From Hymenoscyphus infarciens (lineage: Eukaryota; Ascomycota; Leotiomycetes; Helotiales; Helotiaceae), in NCBI GenBank assembly GCA_001414345.1, contig LLCB01000063.1:124001-188000 (forward strand): 64,000 nt of DNA, given 5' to 3'. Positions 23,068 to 31,990 of the stretch are shown here, in pieces; position 1 is the stretch's first letter; every line of letters begins with the position of its first letter. The notes below the pieces were generated by a model. The model did not search any database, had not been told where the DNA came from, and saw nothing but the letters and a program-made list of their open reading frames with translations. The translations under genes were made by a program, and so were the position numbers.

Positions 23068-23298
23068 CATGGCGGCATACATGTTTCGAAAAACTCTTTA
23101 TTGCATTGAGTCCTTGAATTAGTTCTGTTCTCAATCGAAGAGACATTTCGGATTCTGCACTATAAAGAAGTTGACTCGTATGCTTAAGATAAATCCATGG
23201 CCGGTGGGTATACAATTTTCGCAAAACTCTTTATTGTATCGAGATCGAATTGGTTTTGTTCCAAATCGAAGACACATTTCGAATCCTGTACAACAAAA
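23068..23298. repeat. Tandem duplication of about 100 bp upstream of array member 5
   Basis: Segments 23068-23167 and 23196-23298 are diverged direct copies. Shared blocks are CATGGC, AAAACTCTTTATTG, TCAATCGAAG/CCAAATCGAAG, ACATTTCG and the region around CTGCACTATAAA/CTGTACAACAAA. They lie in the intergenic gap between members 4 and 5 and may be old promoter duplications. Confidence 0.6.
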
Positions 23299-23536
23299 AA
23301 GGGAGAAGATAAATACCGGTGATGTCCTCACTCGTTTCTATACAATCAACACATTTCCACAAGCTGACCAGTACATTCAACTAAGCACTTGAGCACATCA
23401 AGCACATCTCGACACACTTAAATCCTCAGCGTATCAATTCAACACTTCAACACTTCGACAAAACTAACCCAATTTGTCCCAGTCTAGCCCATTCCAACTT
23501 ATTTCAGCCAATCTGCACTGTCAGCTGCTTTACACC

Positions 23537-23734
23537 ATGTGCACCACCATCTTTAGACTTTCTTGGGGCTGTGACCATCGTGTTAGGGTTAGCCATGAGT
23601 GCATATATGGCAACTGGAATCACATACTGAGAGAATAGGATGAGTATCCAAGACCTGGTCACTGTGATAATTGCCAGGCAAAGAGAAGAAGCAGACAACG
23701 TAGCAGAGGTCAAAGCTGCAGAAACGGCAATTGA
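23537..23734 (+). pseudogene. Small Cys/His protein, CGH-array member 5, interrupted by a stop
   Basis: It starts ATGTGC after the leader TTTACACC and reads MCTTIFRLSWGCDHRVRVSH. The frame meets TAG at 23636-23638, then continues in the same frame as PRPGHCDNCQAKRRSRQRS to TGA at 23732-23734. The CGH triad is CDH here. The sequence past the stop still carries the family's CxxC and basic tail, so the stop looks recent. Confidence 0.55.
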
Positions 23735-24218
23735 AGCAATGCAGCTGTGGGGAGAGTGAAGCAAAGAGGGTGTCTATGTAATGCTGAGTAGAAGCTAAGG
23801 GGGGCCTGACAATGTGGTGAAATTGGCGAGAAGAAGTTGGGGCAGAAGAAAACAAAACCAAGGGTGTGGAGTTGGTATCTCAAGTACGAATCAAGAAGTG
23901 CCAAATACCCCTCATCACCTGTCCCGCGATTCACCAGACAGTACACTTTTTATTTTTTGTCAGTTTAAATTTGCGTCCATACAAAATACCACCTACTGCC
24001 CTAGTTAAGTGGAGACGCCTTCCCATGCTGTGGTCTAGGTCTATGTCTATACGCCAATGAACTAATGTAGACCCCCAAAAGCGCAAAAAGACGTGCTGAA
24101 AAGCAATATAAAAAGGCTGCTCCCAAGAGCAAGGAAAACTAATACAAACTAGGAAGTAATACCTCCCAAGAACAATCGTGAAGAGTACGAGACATGCATC
24201 CGCGAATGAATGCCGCAC

Positions 24219-26327
24219 CTAGGCAGTAGGTTCAACAATCTTCGTCTTCTTAATACTCTTCCACCCAATTCCCCAAGCGAGAGCAAAAGAAGCAAATCCG
24301 CAACCGACGGCGATATAAAACACCTTGTTGATAGAATCGTTGTAGGACTGAATGACCCCAGGAACTGAAGATTCTGGAATGACGGCTCGGAATCCAATAG
24401 CTCCAGCCTTTTCAATTGTAAGAGCACTAATTCCCGGAGCAAGCTTTTTAAGCGTATTTCTCATTCTAGAAGAGAAGTCGGTTTGGGCGAAGGTTAAGAA
24501 GAGAGCGCCACCGAACATTTGAGAAAAGGAGACGAGTGCCATTCCGATGGGGATTTTGTCTTGTTGGGGGACGGAGTTTTGGATTGCGAGGAGAGACTGG
24601 TTGATGTTAGTCAAAGAAATAATGGAGGGAGTATATTGACCTGCCATTTGCATTCCGCAGCCTCTTCCTACACCACCGATTATCTGGTAACCGACCCAGA
24701 CGCCAGTTGAGGTATCGGGGTTGAAGGTACTGATTAGTCCGTAACTGACAGAGGCCAAGGCACCACTAGCTACAGCCCAAGGTAAGTAATAGCCCAATCT
24801 CCCAACTGCAACATTGTCAGTCTTGATAATTGTAAACTTAAATGGGAGGCTCACCTAATACTCCCGAGATAATGGCGAGTAACATCTGACTTAGAATTCC
24901 CGGCAGCAAATAAACTCCACTCAAGGTTGGGGACACCCCACGAACAGCCTGGAAGTACTGGGCAAGGTAGTAAGAGAGGATAATCTGTCCACCAAAGAAG
25001 AAGAAGTTGACACCCATGGCACAAGCCACGATTTTTTGACGAATCATTGGCCAAGGAACCATAGCATCATCCCCTCTCTTATATTCCCAAGCCATAAATA
25101 TAGCAAATGTTCCAGCAGATCCACAGAACAGTCCGATAATCGTTGCACTACCCCAAGCATATTTTGTGCCACCCCACTGAAGTGCGAGCAGAACCATTAT
25201 TGAAGAGGGTGCGAAAATTAAGAAGCCGGGGGTGTCGAGAAGCATGAGTGTATCGATTACGCTGGTTCTCTTGGTTCTCTTTTTTGTTTGATCTGGGACA
25301 TGGATGATGAAGAGGATGGCAACTGTGACTGCTGCGGGAGGGAGATTTATCCAGAAGCCTAGGCGTTAGTTAGACGGAAACCCCATTACACCGGGGAAGT
25401 TGACATACACCATCTCCAACTTGCATGCTCCGTCAAGGCACCTCCAATTAGTGGACCGAGCATAATACCGAGTTGTGCGACTACAATATTAGATTTCATC
25501 TAGAAACGATCGGGGGGAGGTCTTACAAGACATCAAGAAACCCATATACACTTGGAAAGTTAGCGTAGACTCGGCAAGAGACATAATTTCACACGACCTA
25601 CCTGCTCGTTTTTGCAAAGGCACGCATGCGGACATAATAGTAAGAGAACCATTTATCAACCCCGAGCCTCCCATTCCAGCAATAGCTCTCCCAATAATCA
25701 ACATATCTGAAGAATTGGAGAGGGCACATATGAGAGACCCAAGACTGAAGAGGGCCATAAAACACATGTAAGTGTACTAAGCTTGATTAGCTAAATAAGA
25801 AAAACCAATTGGGTCCTTTTATAACACACCTTCGTACTATATCTCGAATAAATCTTGCCGGTCATTGGAGTTAGGGCACAACTGAATATACATTAGGTGG
25901 TGCATGACTTGGCAAGAGAGAAAAGTATTGACTTACTTGGCCAAGAGATAACTACTGCCATACCATCCCACATCTTCCAGGCTGTGGAAATCAACGGTAA
26001 TTTTAGGAATTGCCTGTTGATCTTAGCAGATTTTCGAGGGTCAAACTTTGTGAAAGTATTATTTACCGTCGCGACAATTGAAGTGTCCAATAGCAGGATA
26101 AAACAAGCCAGAGTTACCACAAAAGTGACAGCAAAAAGCTTGAAACCGGCAATATATTCCCATTCTTCCTCCTTAGGGTCCTCAGACTTCTTGACATTGT
26201 TCAGACTTGACTCGATAGTTGCGGTTGTGGTTTCATGCGATTTGACTTCAAGAGAAGGCTCTTTGGCTTTCAAATCGGCCTGGGGATCGGCTTTCGGGCT
26301 TTCGTGGTGATTTTCGATTTTCTCCAT
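24219..26327 (-). CDS. MFS multidrug-type transporter (DHA2-like, about 14 membrane spans)
   Basis: Eight exons join in phase to 583 residues: 26067-26327, 25937-26013, 25830-25881, 25602-25776, 25527-25550, 25409-25480, 24855-25358, 24219-24805. Introns are 46-55 nt. The acidic, hydrophilic N-terminus (about 60 residues) is followed by LLDTSIVATAIPKI in the first span, DVGWYGSSYLLANCAL, GRAIAGMGGSGL, LGIMLGPLIGGALTE and SWRWCFWINLPPAA. These are hallmarks of fungal drug:H+ antiporters in the plasma membrane. The last exon ends KSIKKTKIVEPTA. The start at 26327 was preferred to in-frame upstream codons because it gives the usual cytosolic N-terminus. The substrate cannot be told from sequence. 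No cluster of biosynthetic genes surrounds it. The tiny 24-nt exon 5 should be confirmed with RNA. Confidence 0.88.
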
Positions 26328-26975
26328 TGCGACGACAACAAATGTTCTTGAAAGGTTGAAGATTACACCAAAAAGTGATGCCGGAATAGAAAAGAAGCGC
26401 GTGTTCTGGATAATCAAAAAAGCATTATGGTGTTACGCGCAGTATTTTGTTGACAGAAGAATTCACATAGACCAGGACAAACGGAGCTTATCTTTGGCCG
26501 GTCCCTATTCAAGCCACCAAGCGGGGACGGGACAACAAAAGGAGCAGCTGTAGTGAGAGAGAGGGATCATATGGTTTTACTCGGAGTAATGTCAGGCTAT
26601 AGTCCCTTTTGATACGAAGTATATACACCTCTTTCCATTGTTTTGATCGTTGCCTGGTGAATTCTTACAACTTGAAGCGGGATGGGGATAACAGAATTGC
26701 CGTGGGGATAAGACATATCTCCGCCAAGAATGAGCAGAATCAACGTATCACTGTTGTATGCCGTGAGCTTCTATTTTCCGATACATGCGATGTAGATGGA
26801 GAAGACCTCGAGGAAGTCGCTATACAAAAATCGGTTCTTACTCAGAATCCGCTCCGGAAATGAACCGACCCCACAACAACCAGCCCACCCCACCAAGTAA
26901 AAAAAGTTTTAAATATAGTTTTAATCAACGTTCCCCTTTTCATCCAATCACAACAAGCTTGTAGTTTGGTTACAA
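26328..26975. other. Upstream region of the MFS gene
   Basis: No supported gene. Short open frames here (for example 26609-26863) show no family pattern. The first 200 bp left of the tRNA presumably include the MFS promoter. Confidence 0.45.
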
Positions 26976-27061
26976 GGCCTTGTGGCCTAATGGTTAAGGC
27001 GTTGCATTTCGGTTTCTGTTAATCTCTGCAAAGATTGGGAGTTCGAATCTTCCCAGGGTCG
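26976..27061 (+). tRNA. tRNA-Arg(TCG) with a 13-nt intron
   Basis: The sequence folds into a full cloverleaf: acceptor GGCCTTG/CAGGGTC, D arm GCCT/AGGC with AATGGTTA loop, anticodon stem TTGCA/TGCAA, and T arm GGGAG-TTCGAAT-CTTCC with discriminator G. The anticodon TCG is at 27009-27011. A 13-nt intron (27013-27025) lies one base after the anticodon, the standard position for eukaryotic tRNA introns. It is nuclear, as shown by the intron and lack of encoded CCA. Confidence 0.93.
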
Positions 27062-27087
27062 TTAATCAGGGTTACAACCCGTTATCG

Positions 27088-27093
27088 TTTTTT
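27088..27093 (+). terminator. Pol III terminator of the tRNA gene
   Basis: A run of six T lies 27 bp after the tRNA 3' end, followed by a second T run from about 27096. This is a standard RNA polymerase III stop. Confidence 0.75.
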
Positions 27094-27099
27094 GCTTTT

Positions 27100-27904
27100 T
27101 TCCCTCGCCAAGCTGAAGGGGGTCTGTTGCCGACACGATTTTGAAAATATGGGGAGTTTGCGCTGTCTGTCCGAGCTGAGTTCATTACTAGGTTCATCAC
27201 CAAATCTTGGTGGCAGAAAAGCTTAAGTAAGAGTGTAGAGAATTTAGTTTCAAGTGATTCCGCACGCAGGTGAAGAATAGAGTAGACATCACCTGCTGAG
27301 CTCGGGGGCACTAAATGATCGTATTTGAATGAGGCAAAGAGAGTCGAGATGATCCCGGTCGAAATGATGCTGATCAAAACAGATAGAGTAAGACGTTGAA
27401 TACTGTAGAGGTTTTCCCATTATTCCTCTCAAATTGAAAGGGGTATTTCTCTGAAAAGCGGAACAGAAAAATGGGTTCTGTGATTCTGTGGCCTTGGTTA
27501 TCATTAAAGGGAGGAGGCAGTTAAAATCTGGGGTGACCAAATTGATTTCCTGATCGGGCAGAAGGCTTTTTCCACCCTTTTACTTTGTAAGTATTAAAGT
27601 CAGAAAGAAGGAGGTTTCTTGGGTATCCGTCATTCCTCTCTCGCAGACCAATTGAATAAATGGTCGCGGCTCACGGCCTTGTCCTAACAGCCCCCCGGGC
27701 TAGTTCAGGCAGCTCACAGTGTTTAATTATCAGTACGAGGTCGAGATCCATTATATCAGAGTCAGGAGTTCCAACAGTCCGCACACCGGGATTTTGCTTA
27801 TTTTGTTCCTTTGGTGCTAGCAAGAAGGGCTAAAGTAAAAGTGGGAGAGTGAAGCGGTTGGTAGGGTGTCATAAAAGAATATAGGAACCTCTATAGGTAA
27901 TATA
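27100..27904. other. Gene-poor stretch after the tRNA
   Basis: Nothing recognisable. Open frames on both strands are short and lack family resemblance; part may be the decayed 3' end of the Zn2Cys6 gene. Confidence 0.4.
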
Positions 27905-28293
27905 TCAACTGAACTCATCACGGGAATCGGGGAATATCTTCTTCTCAGCGTTTTTACGAAAAGCTGATTTTGAAGATAATCGCACTCGTAAGGGGAAGAC
28001 GGTGGAAGAGCTCTGTGCCAATCCTCCAGCATCTTCAAAAGAGCCGTTCGAGGAGAGCTTGGCTTGGACCGCAGCCACACCGTTAGCTAACACATTTCTC
28101 TTCTGGGCTATGAATTGGGAGAAATAGCCTACCTATTGTATTCCTCAGTGACAGAAGGAGGCAGTATGCACTCCTCTTGCGCGCTGGCGCAGTTTGAGCA
28201 GATTGGGTACCCGTGGCACCATTGTTTTCGCGATCAACATCGAGAGCAGGATTTTCGCGCTCTTTTCGAGGGGCTCGGATTCTCATCCGCCAT
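27905..28293 (-). pseudogene. Zn(II)2Cys6 transcription factor fragment, stop in the DNA-binding domain
   Basis: From ATG at 28293 the minus strand reads MADENPSPSKRARKSCSRC, a TGA at 28234-28236, then SRKQWCHGYPICSNCASAQE. With that stop ignored, the cysteines have the exact spacing C-x2-C-x6-C-x5-C-x2-C-x6-C of a fungal binuclear zinc cluster (28168-28248). The stop replaces the Arg usual after CxxC and is one C-to-T step from CGA. A possible intron begins near 28130, and further fragments (ALLERL, LEDWHRALPPSSPY) follow in shifting frames down to about 27.9 kb. This is a dead regulator. Confidence 0.65.
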
Positions 28294-28580
28294 AGAATCC
28301 GAGTCCGCTTTGTTGATAGTAGAAGGAATGGAGAATTCTAGTATTTCTTTTTGGAAGTAGACACATGACGTATGATGAAGTGCCTAAAGATGGGGGAAGT
28401 GGGAGGAGAACTACCGCCATTTGATTTTTGGAACCGATAAGGATTTCGGGAGCGATCTAAACTTAATTGGCTGAGAAATTCAAATTCTATGAGCCAATTG
28501 CTAGTGGAAACATAATTCGGTTTTTTGTCCTCTGATAAATCTAAACATGCTGAGAACAATCTTGGTTTTAGGGGTCATGA

Positions 28581-28728
28581 GTAAGCCAATGATTTTGCGG
28601 GTAAGCTGGTGGTTGCTTCTTTGCAAGTAAGCTGTCAATTTGCGAGTAATCTATTCATTTGTGGGTAAGCTGGTATTTCTTTTCTGCAAGTAAGCTACAA
28701 CATTCAACGGGTAAGCTATAGCTTACCC
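28581..28728. repeat. Periodic GTAAGC(T) motif cluster ending in a 20-bp palindrome
   Basis: GTAAGC or GTAAGCT occurs at 28581, 28601, 28627, 28665, 28690 and 28711, with a variant GTAATCT at 28646. The spacings are 19-26 bp, about two helical turns. The last copy forms a perfect 20-bp palindrome, GGGTAAGCTATAGCTTACCC (28709-28728). The bases before the motif alternate between GCGG/GTGG and GCAA/GCGA. The function is unknown: a protein-binding array or a decayed minisatellite are both possible. Confidence 0.6.
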
Positions 28729-29030
28729 AGTTTTTGGCCTCCAACTTAAGAATGAGTTACTTGCAAGTCCACTCGATATTTAGCCATCTTGTGAGGAAGC
28801 CATGAGTTACAGCCGGTACAACATCCACAAAGACAGAAAATTACTCTGAATTCACGTAGCTTACTCGTAGCTAATCACTCGACTTACTTACAACCCCTAC
28901 CAAGAGTACATACGATAACAAGAGCATCATTCATTGCAATTAAAAGTCGCATCGCAAAGCGACAACATCATCCGGGTATCGAAACTAACAAGGAACAAAA
29001 GAGAAAGAATAATCAACTCTAAAGAAACAT
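28729..29030. other. Spacer between motif cluster and ABC fragment
   Basis: No gene seen. It contains scattered inverted copies of the same motif (CGTAGCTTACTCGTAGC near 28855) and A-rich sequence. Confidence 0.35.
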
Positions 29031-29795
29031 TCAAACTCCAACAGTAGCTCCCGATTCTCTAGCAACATTCATGAAGACCTCCACCAGCGATGGACTGTTA
29101 ATCGTATGATCACTGATGACTTTCACACCAGCAGCAGCATTCTCCTTCAAACAATCCATGCATTGCATGATCAAACCAAGTTTCTCTTTCTCGAAAGGAA
29201 GATTGAGACTAATCTGTCCACAACCATTTTGATAGTTTCGAACTCCAGAGAATGACGAACTAACAATTTGCTTAACATCGCCAGGGTTTGTACCGACTTC
29301 CCGAACAGCGCGAACCATGAACATATCACCGTAGTCAACTTGATGTTCAGACAGTGTTCCCTTGGCTAACATCTTGGTACCCATGATTGCGACACCTGTA
29401 GCCTCTGCCTCTTCCATGGAATGTGTTGTGAGAAGGATAGCACGGTTTGATGCCTTCAATGTCTTCCAAAGAATACGTTTTGCCCCAGCATCCTGACCAG
29501 TCGATGGTTCATCAAGTAACAAAACTCTCGGATTCCCAAGAAGTGCGATAGCAACAGACAGCTTTCTTCTCGTGCCACCAGATAGTGCAGCAACAGCATA
29601 ATTTCAGAAAGTAGTAATCTTCAATGCCTCGAGGACTTTCTCCACGTTACCATCTACGTTCTTGAGTCCTTTGACGGTCCCGTAGAAATGGAGGGTTTGG
29701 AAGACGGTGAGATTATCGATTGCGTCATCTTAGGGACATACTCCCATGTAGACTCTGGCCTTTTGACCTTTGGTAAGGACGTTGATATTGTCTAG
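29031..29795 (-). pseudogene. ABCA-type ABC transporter, last nucleotide-binding domain fragment
   Basis: The minus strand encodes the 3' end of an A-subfamily ABC transporter. Q-loop region (MGVCP, stop, DDAIDNLTVFQTLHFYG), signature ALSGGTRRKLSVAIALLG, Walker B VLLLDEPSTGQDAGAKR and switch His LLTTHSMEEAEA are all visible, followed by the C-terminal regulatory region ending ESGATVGV. There are two in-frame stops, TAA at 29730-29732 (at the conserved Gln of the Q-loop, CAA to TAA) and TGA at 29604-29606. The Walker A part and all membrane domains are missing. The coding sequence stops at an inverted-repeat element (29796-30490). It is a dead fragment with transition-type damage suggesting RIP leakage. 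Confidence 0.85.
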
Positions 29796-30490
29796 CCCTA
29801 CGAAAGCAAGCGGAGTATTTAGAACATTCCCTCGGTAAGTTTAGATTACTCTAATCAGGGTTTTTGTCTCTACTAGTAAGCTAGCTAGGGATAAAAAGCG
29901 GAATTAGAGAAAGCGGAGTAGATACTATAGGCGCTAGCTTTAAAGTTTTAAGTACTTTAAGAGGCTATAGAAGTTAATAAATAGAAATAGCTATTATATA
30001 TTCTATTTTAAGGAATAGTTAGTACTCTTAGTATTTAAGAATAGCTTTACATTATATACTTATCTAATTACTCTCTTCTTATTTTACTATTCTTCTATTT
30101 CTATAAAATCACTTCTTTTAAAAGAATAAGTAATAAAATTAGATCTTTTAAGCGAAGTTTACTATTTTATATACTTATACATATATACACGTCTATAAGT
30201 AAGCTTTTAAATTCCTTACCTTTAAAGTAACTTGGAAGAGAGAGGAAGAGAGAGTAGAGAGCGAGAGAAATTATAGAATTTAAAATTTAAAACAATTCTT
30301 ATTTTAAATACTTTAAAAAAGTCTAAGCTTTATCAATTATAAGTTTTTACTCTAGTAGATTATTATTGCTTTTTATCACTAATTACCTACTAAACCTTCC
30401 TTATAAAACCTATAACAAGGGTCTTAATTAGGCCATATTCTGTGTGGTATAGAACACTCTAAGCAGGGGGGGCACTTTGCTTTCGTAGGG
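29796..30490. mobile_element. 695-bp AT-rich inverted-repeat element with TAG duplication
   Basis: Perfect 14-bp inverted ends CCCTACGAAAGCAA (29796-29809) and its complement (30477-30490) extend imperfectly to about 40 bp. The element is flanked on both sides by TAG (29793-29795, 30491-30493), a possible 3-bp target duplication. The centre (about 29830-30420) is AT-rich with very few CA/TG, like the large repeat blocks, and has no coding frame. It interrupts the ABC transporter fragment. The superfamily is uncertain; 3-bp duplications occur in PIF/Harbinger and CACTA groups. Confidence 0.6.
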
Positions 30491-30493
30491 TAG

Positions 30494-30949
30494 GGTTACG
30501 GAGGCGAAGTTTGGAATTAAGACGCCTCGAAATCAGGTAGCCGCTAAGCGTTCAAATCACAGGGCTGTGACTTTGCAAATGATTTCGGAGCAAATCTGAC
30601 CGAATGAATATCGCTGTATTTTTTGGTACCATTTGGACACGAAGTAGATGTCAGGCGGGATAAACTTAATATTCAATCAACTTCTAATAAGAACCTCTGG
30701 AAAAAGATTACGAGACCATGGTAAACCAAGGAAGTCAAAATGGTATGATAATATACTACACTAACAAGAGGAATGAAAAAGTAAATCAGGATTAAAAGAA
30801 AGTTCGTATTTTCTCATCTTTGGAAGCAAGGTGTAGATCAACGAAGATCACCCCAGATTTAAGCAGGTTGGCTTCCGTGTGTGCTTTGCCGGCCACAGCA
30901 ATTGCGTAAACCTCTACCGAATATTAGTTACAAGACAAAGAGGTATTCA
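30494..30949. other. Unassigned sequence right of the inverted-repeat element
   Basis: No supported gene. Base composition is normal again. I looked for the missing Walker A part of the ABC fragment here on the minus strand and did not find it. Confidence 0.4.
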
Positions 30950-31240
30950 AAAGTAGCCAAGCGTTCTGTAGGAAGAATAACGATTGGCTGCTTATTATCG
31001 GTATCTACCCTGCACAAGTGGGGGATTTTCATAATCATCAATAGGATCATAGGTAGAAACTCAAACAACTCGTTCAGTAGAAGCCCTAACAGCAATTTCA
31101 GCATCTCCCAAATATTCAGGTGTAGATTGTACTACTCACTGCTCTGGATCCCCAGGAACCCAGCCTGGAATTGCTGCACCACCTCCGAGTGTAACAAGTT
31201 CTTCCTCTCCATTCATAATTCTGACTCTTGGACATTCCCA
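30950..31240 (-). pseudogene. Unrecognised protein fragment with transition-type stops
   Basis: A minus-strand frame reads as natural protein, for example EEELVTLGGGAAIPGWVPGD, VVQSTPEYLGDAEIAVRAST and VSTYDPIDDYENPPLVQGRY. It is broken by TGA codons after PGDPEQ and after STERVV, and by two consecutive stops after GRYR. The first two stops sit where Trp or Arg would fit and are single-transition changes. A possible intron end with branch site GCTAAC and TATTAG precedes it at about 31240-31260. I do not recognise the family. Confidence 0.45.
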
Positions 31241-31408
31241 CTAATACAGCCAGCGTTAGCATTGATTTATTTTGAACATAAAAACAAGTCAACAGGCTTG
31301 AGGTCAACACTGGGTTAACACTAGACCAGCAAGACGAGTTTCAAGTCATTCAGCTGATAAGCCCAACGGACATGAACTCGTCACCATTCCTTCTTAACCC
31401 AATCCAAT

Positions 31409-31990
31409 TTAAACTCCCTCCCATCGTAACGAAAGGCGTGCAAAGAAAACAGAACTCACTCCAGGGTCTAACGCCATTGCTTCCTCGAAATCGGCCGCCA
31501 CTCTAGTATACCAAGCCCGAGTGTCCCACCCTGCGATAATTCTACCATCCATTTGATCTTGAAGAATCAGCTCCTTCAATGCCTCCATTCCCTTCAAAGT
31601 TTCCAGATTGTAGTGTGTGAAATAGGCAGCATCCTGAACTGCTAGCTCCAGCTTCTGAATCCTATCCAATTCCTCTCGTTTCAAGTGGCCCAGAACGCCG
31701 TCTTCGAGGGAAACGGTATCTTGCTTGAATGATATGTAGGTGTGTACCGGTGAATGTTCGGTTCGGAATTGAGGTTGGTAGGAGGCGAGTATAAAGTCGC
31801 GTGTTTCGTGGCAAATTTGGAGGAGGATGGGGAGGGGTTGGTTGGACGTGAATGATTTCGCGAACCGGCGTTTGTTGACTGGATTGTGTGCTTTTTCGCA
31901 ATGGAGTTTTATTTGGCGCGGGGGAGGGAGGAAATGTTCCCATACGGCCATTCTCAGCTCGAAGGGTAACGCCTGGAAACGAGGGAACAT
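31409..31990 (-). CDS. 2EXR-domain protein
   Basis: From ATG at 31990 the frame gives 193 residues. The N-terminus FPRFQALPFELRMAVWEHFL followed by PPPRQIKL is the 2EXR signature, a domain of unknown function very common in filamentous ascomycetes and distantly like an F-box start. The middle has ILLQICHETRDFILASY, also typical. The end is SVFFARLSLRWEGV. The frame is open further upstream, but only from a GTG, so the ATG directly before the domain was chosen. Families of this type are often expanded and species-specific; the function is unknown. Confidence 0.8.
   Translation of the reverse strand: MFPRFQALPFELRMAVWEHFLPPPRQIKLHCEKAHNPVNKRRFAKSFTSNQPLPILLQICHETRDFILASYQPQFRTEHSPVHTYISFKQDTVSLEDGVLGHLKREELDRIQKLELAVQDAAYFTHYNLETLKGMEALKELILQDQMDGRIIAGWDTRAWYTRVAADFEEAMALDPGVSSVFFARLSLRWEGV

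Noticed and set aside
26609..26863. 84-residue plus-strand open frame before the tRNA
   Set aside because: No domain or splice support; composition fits chance.
28581..28728. CRISPR-like array
   Set aside because: The repeated unit is only 6-7 bp with unequal spacers, and the organism is a eukaryote.
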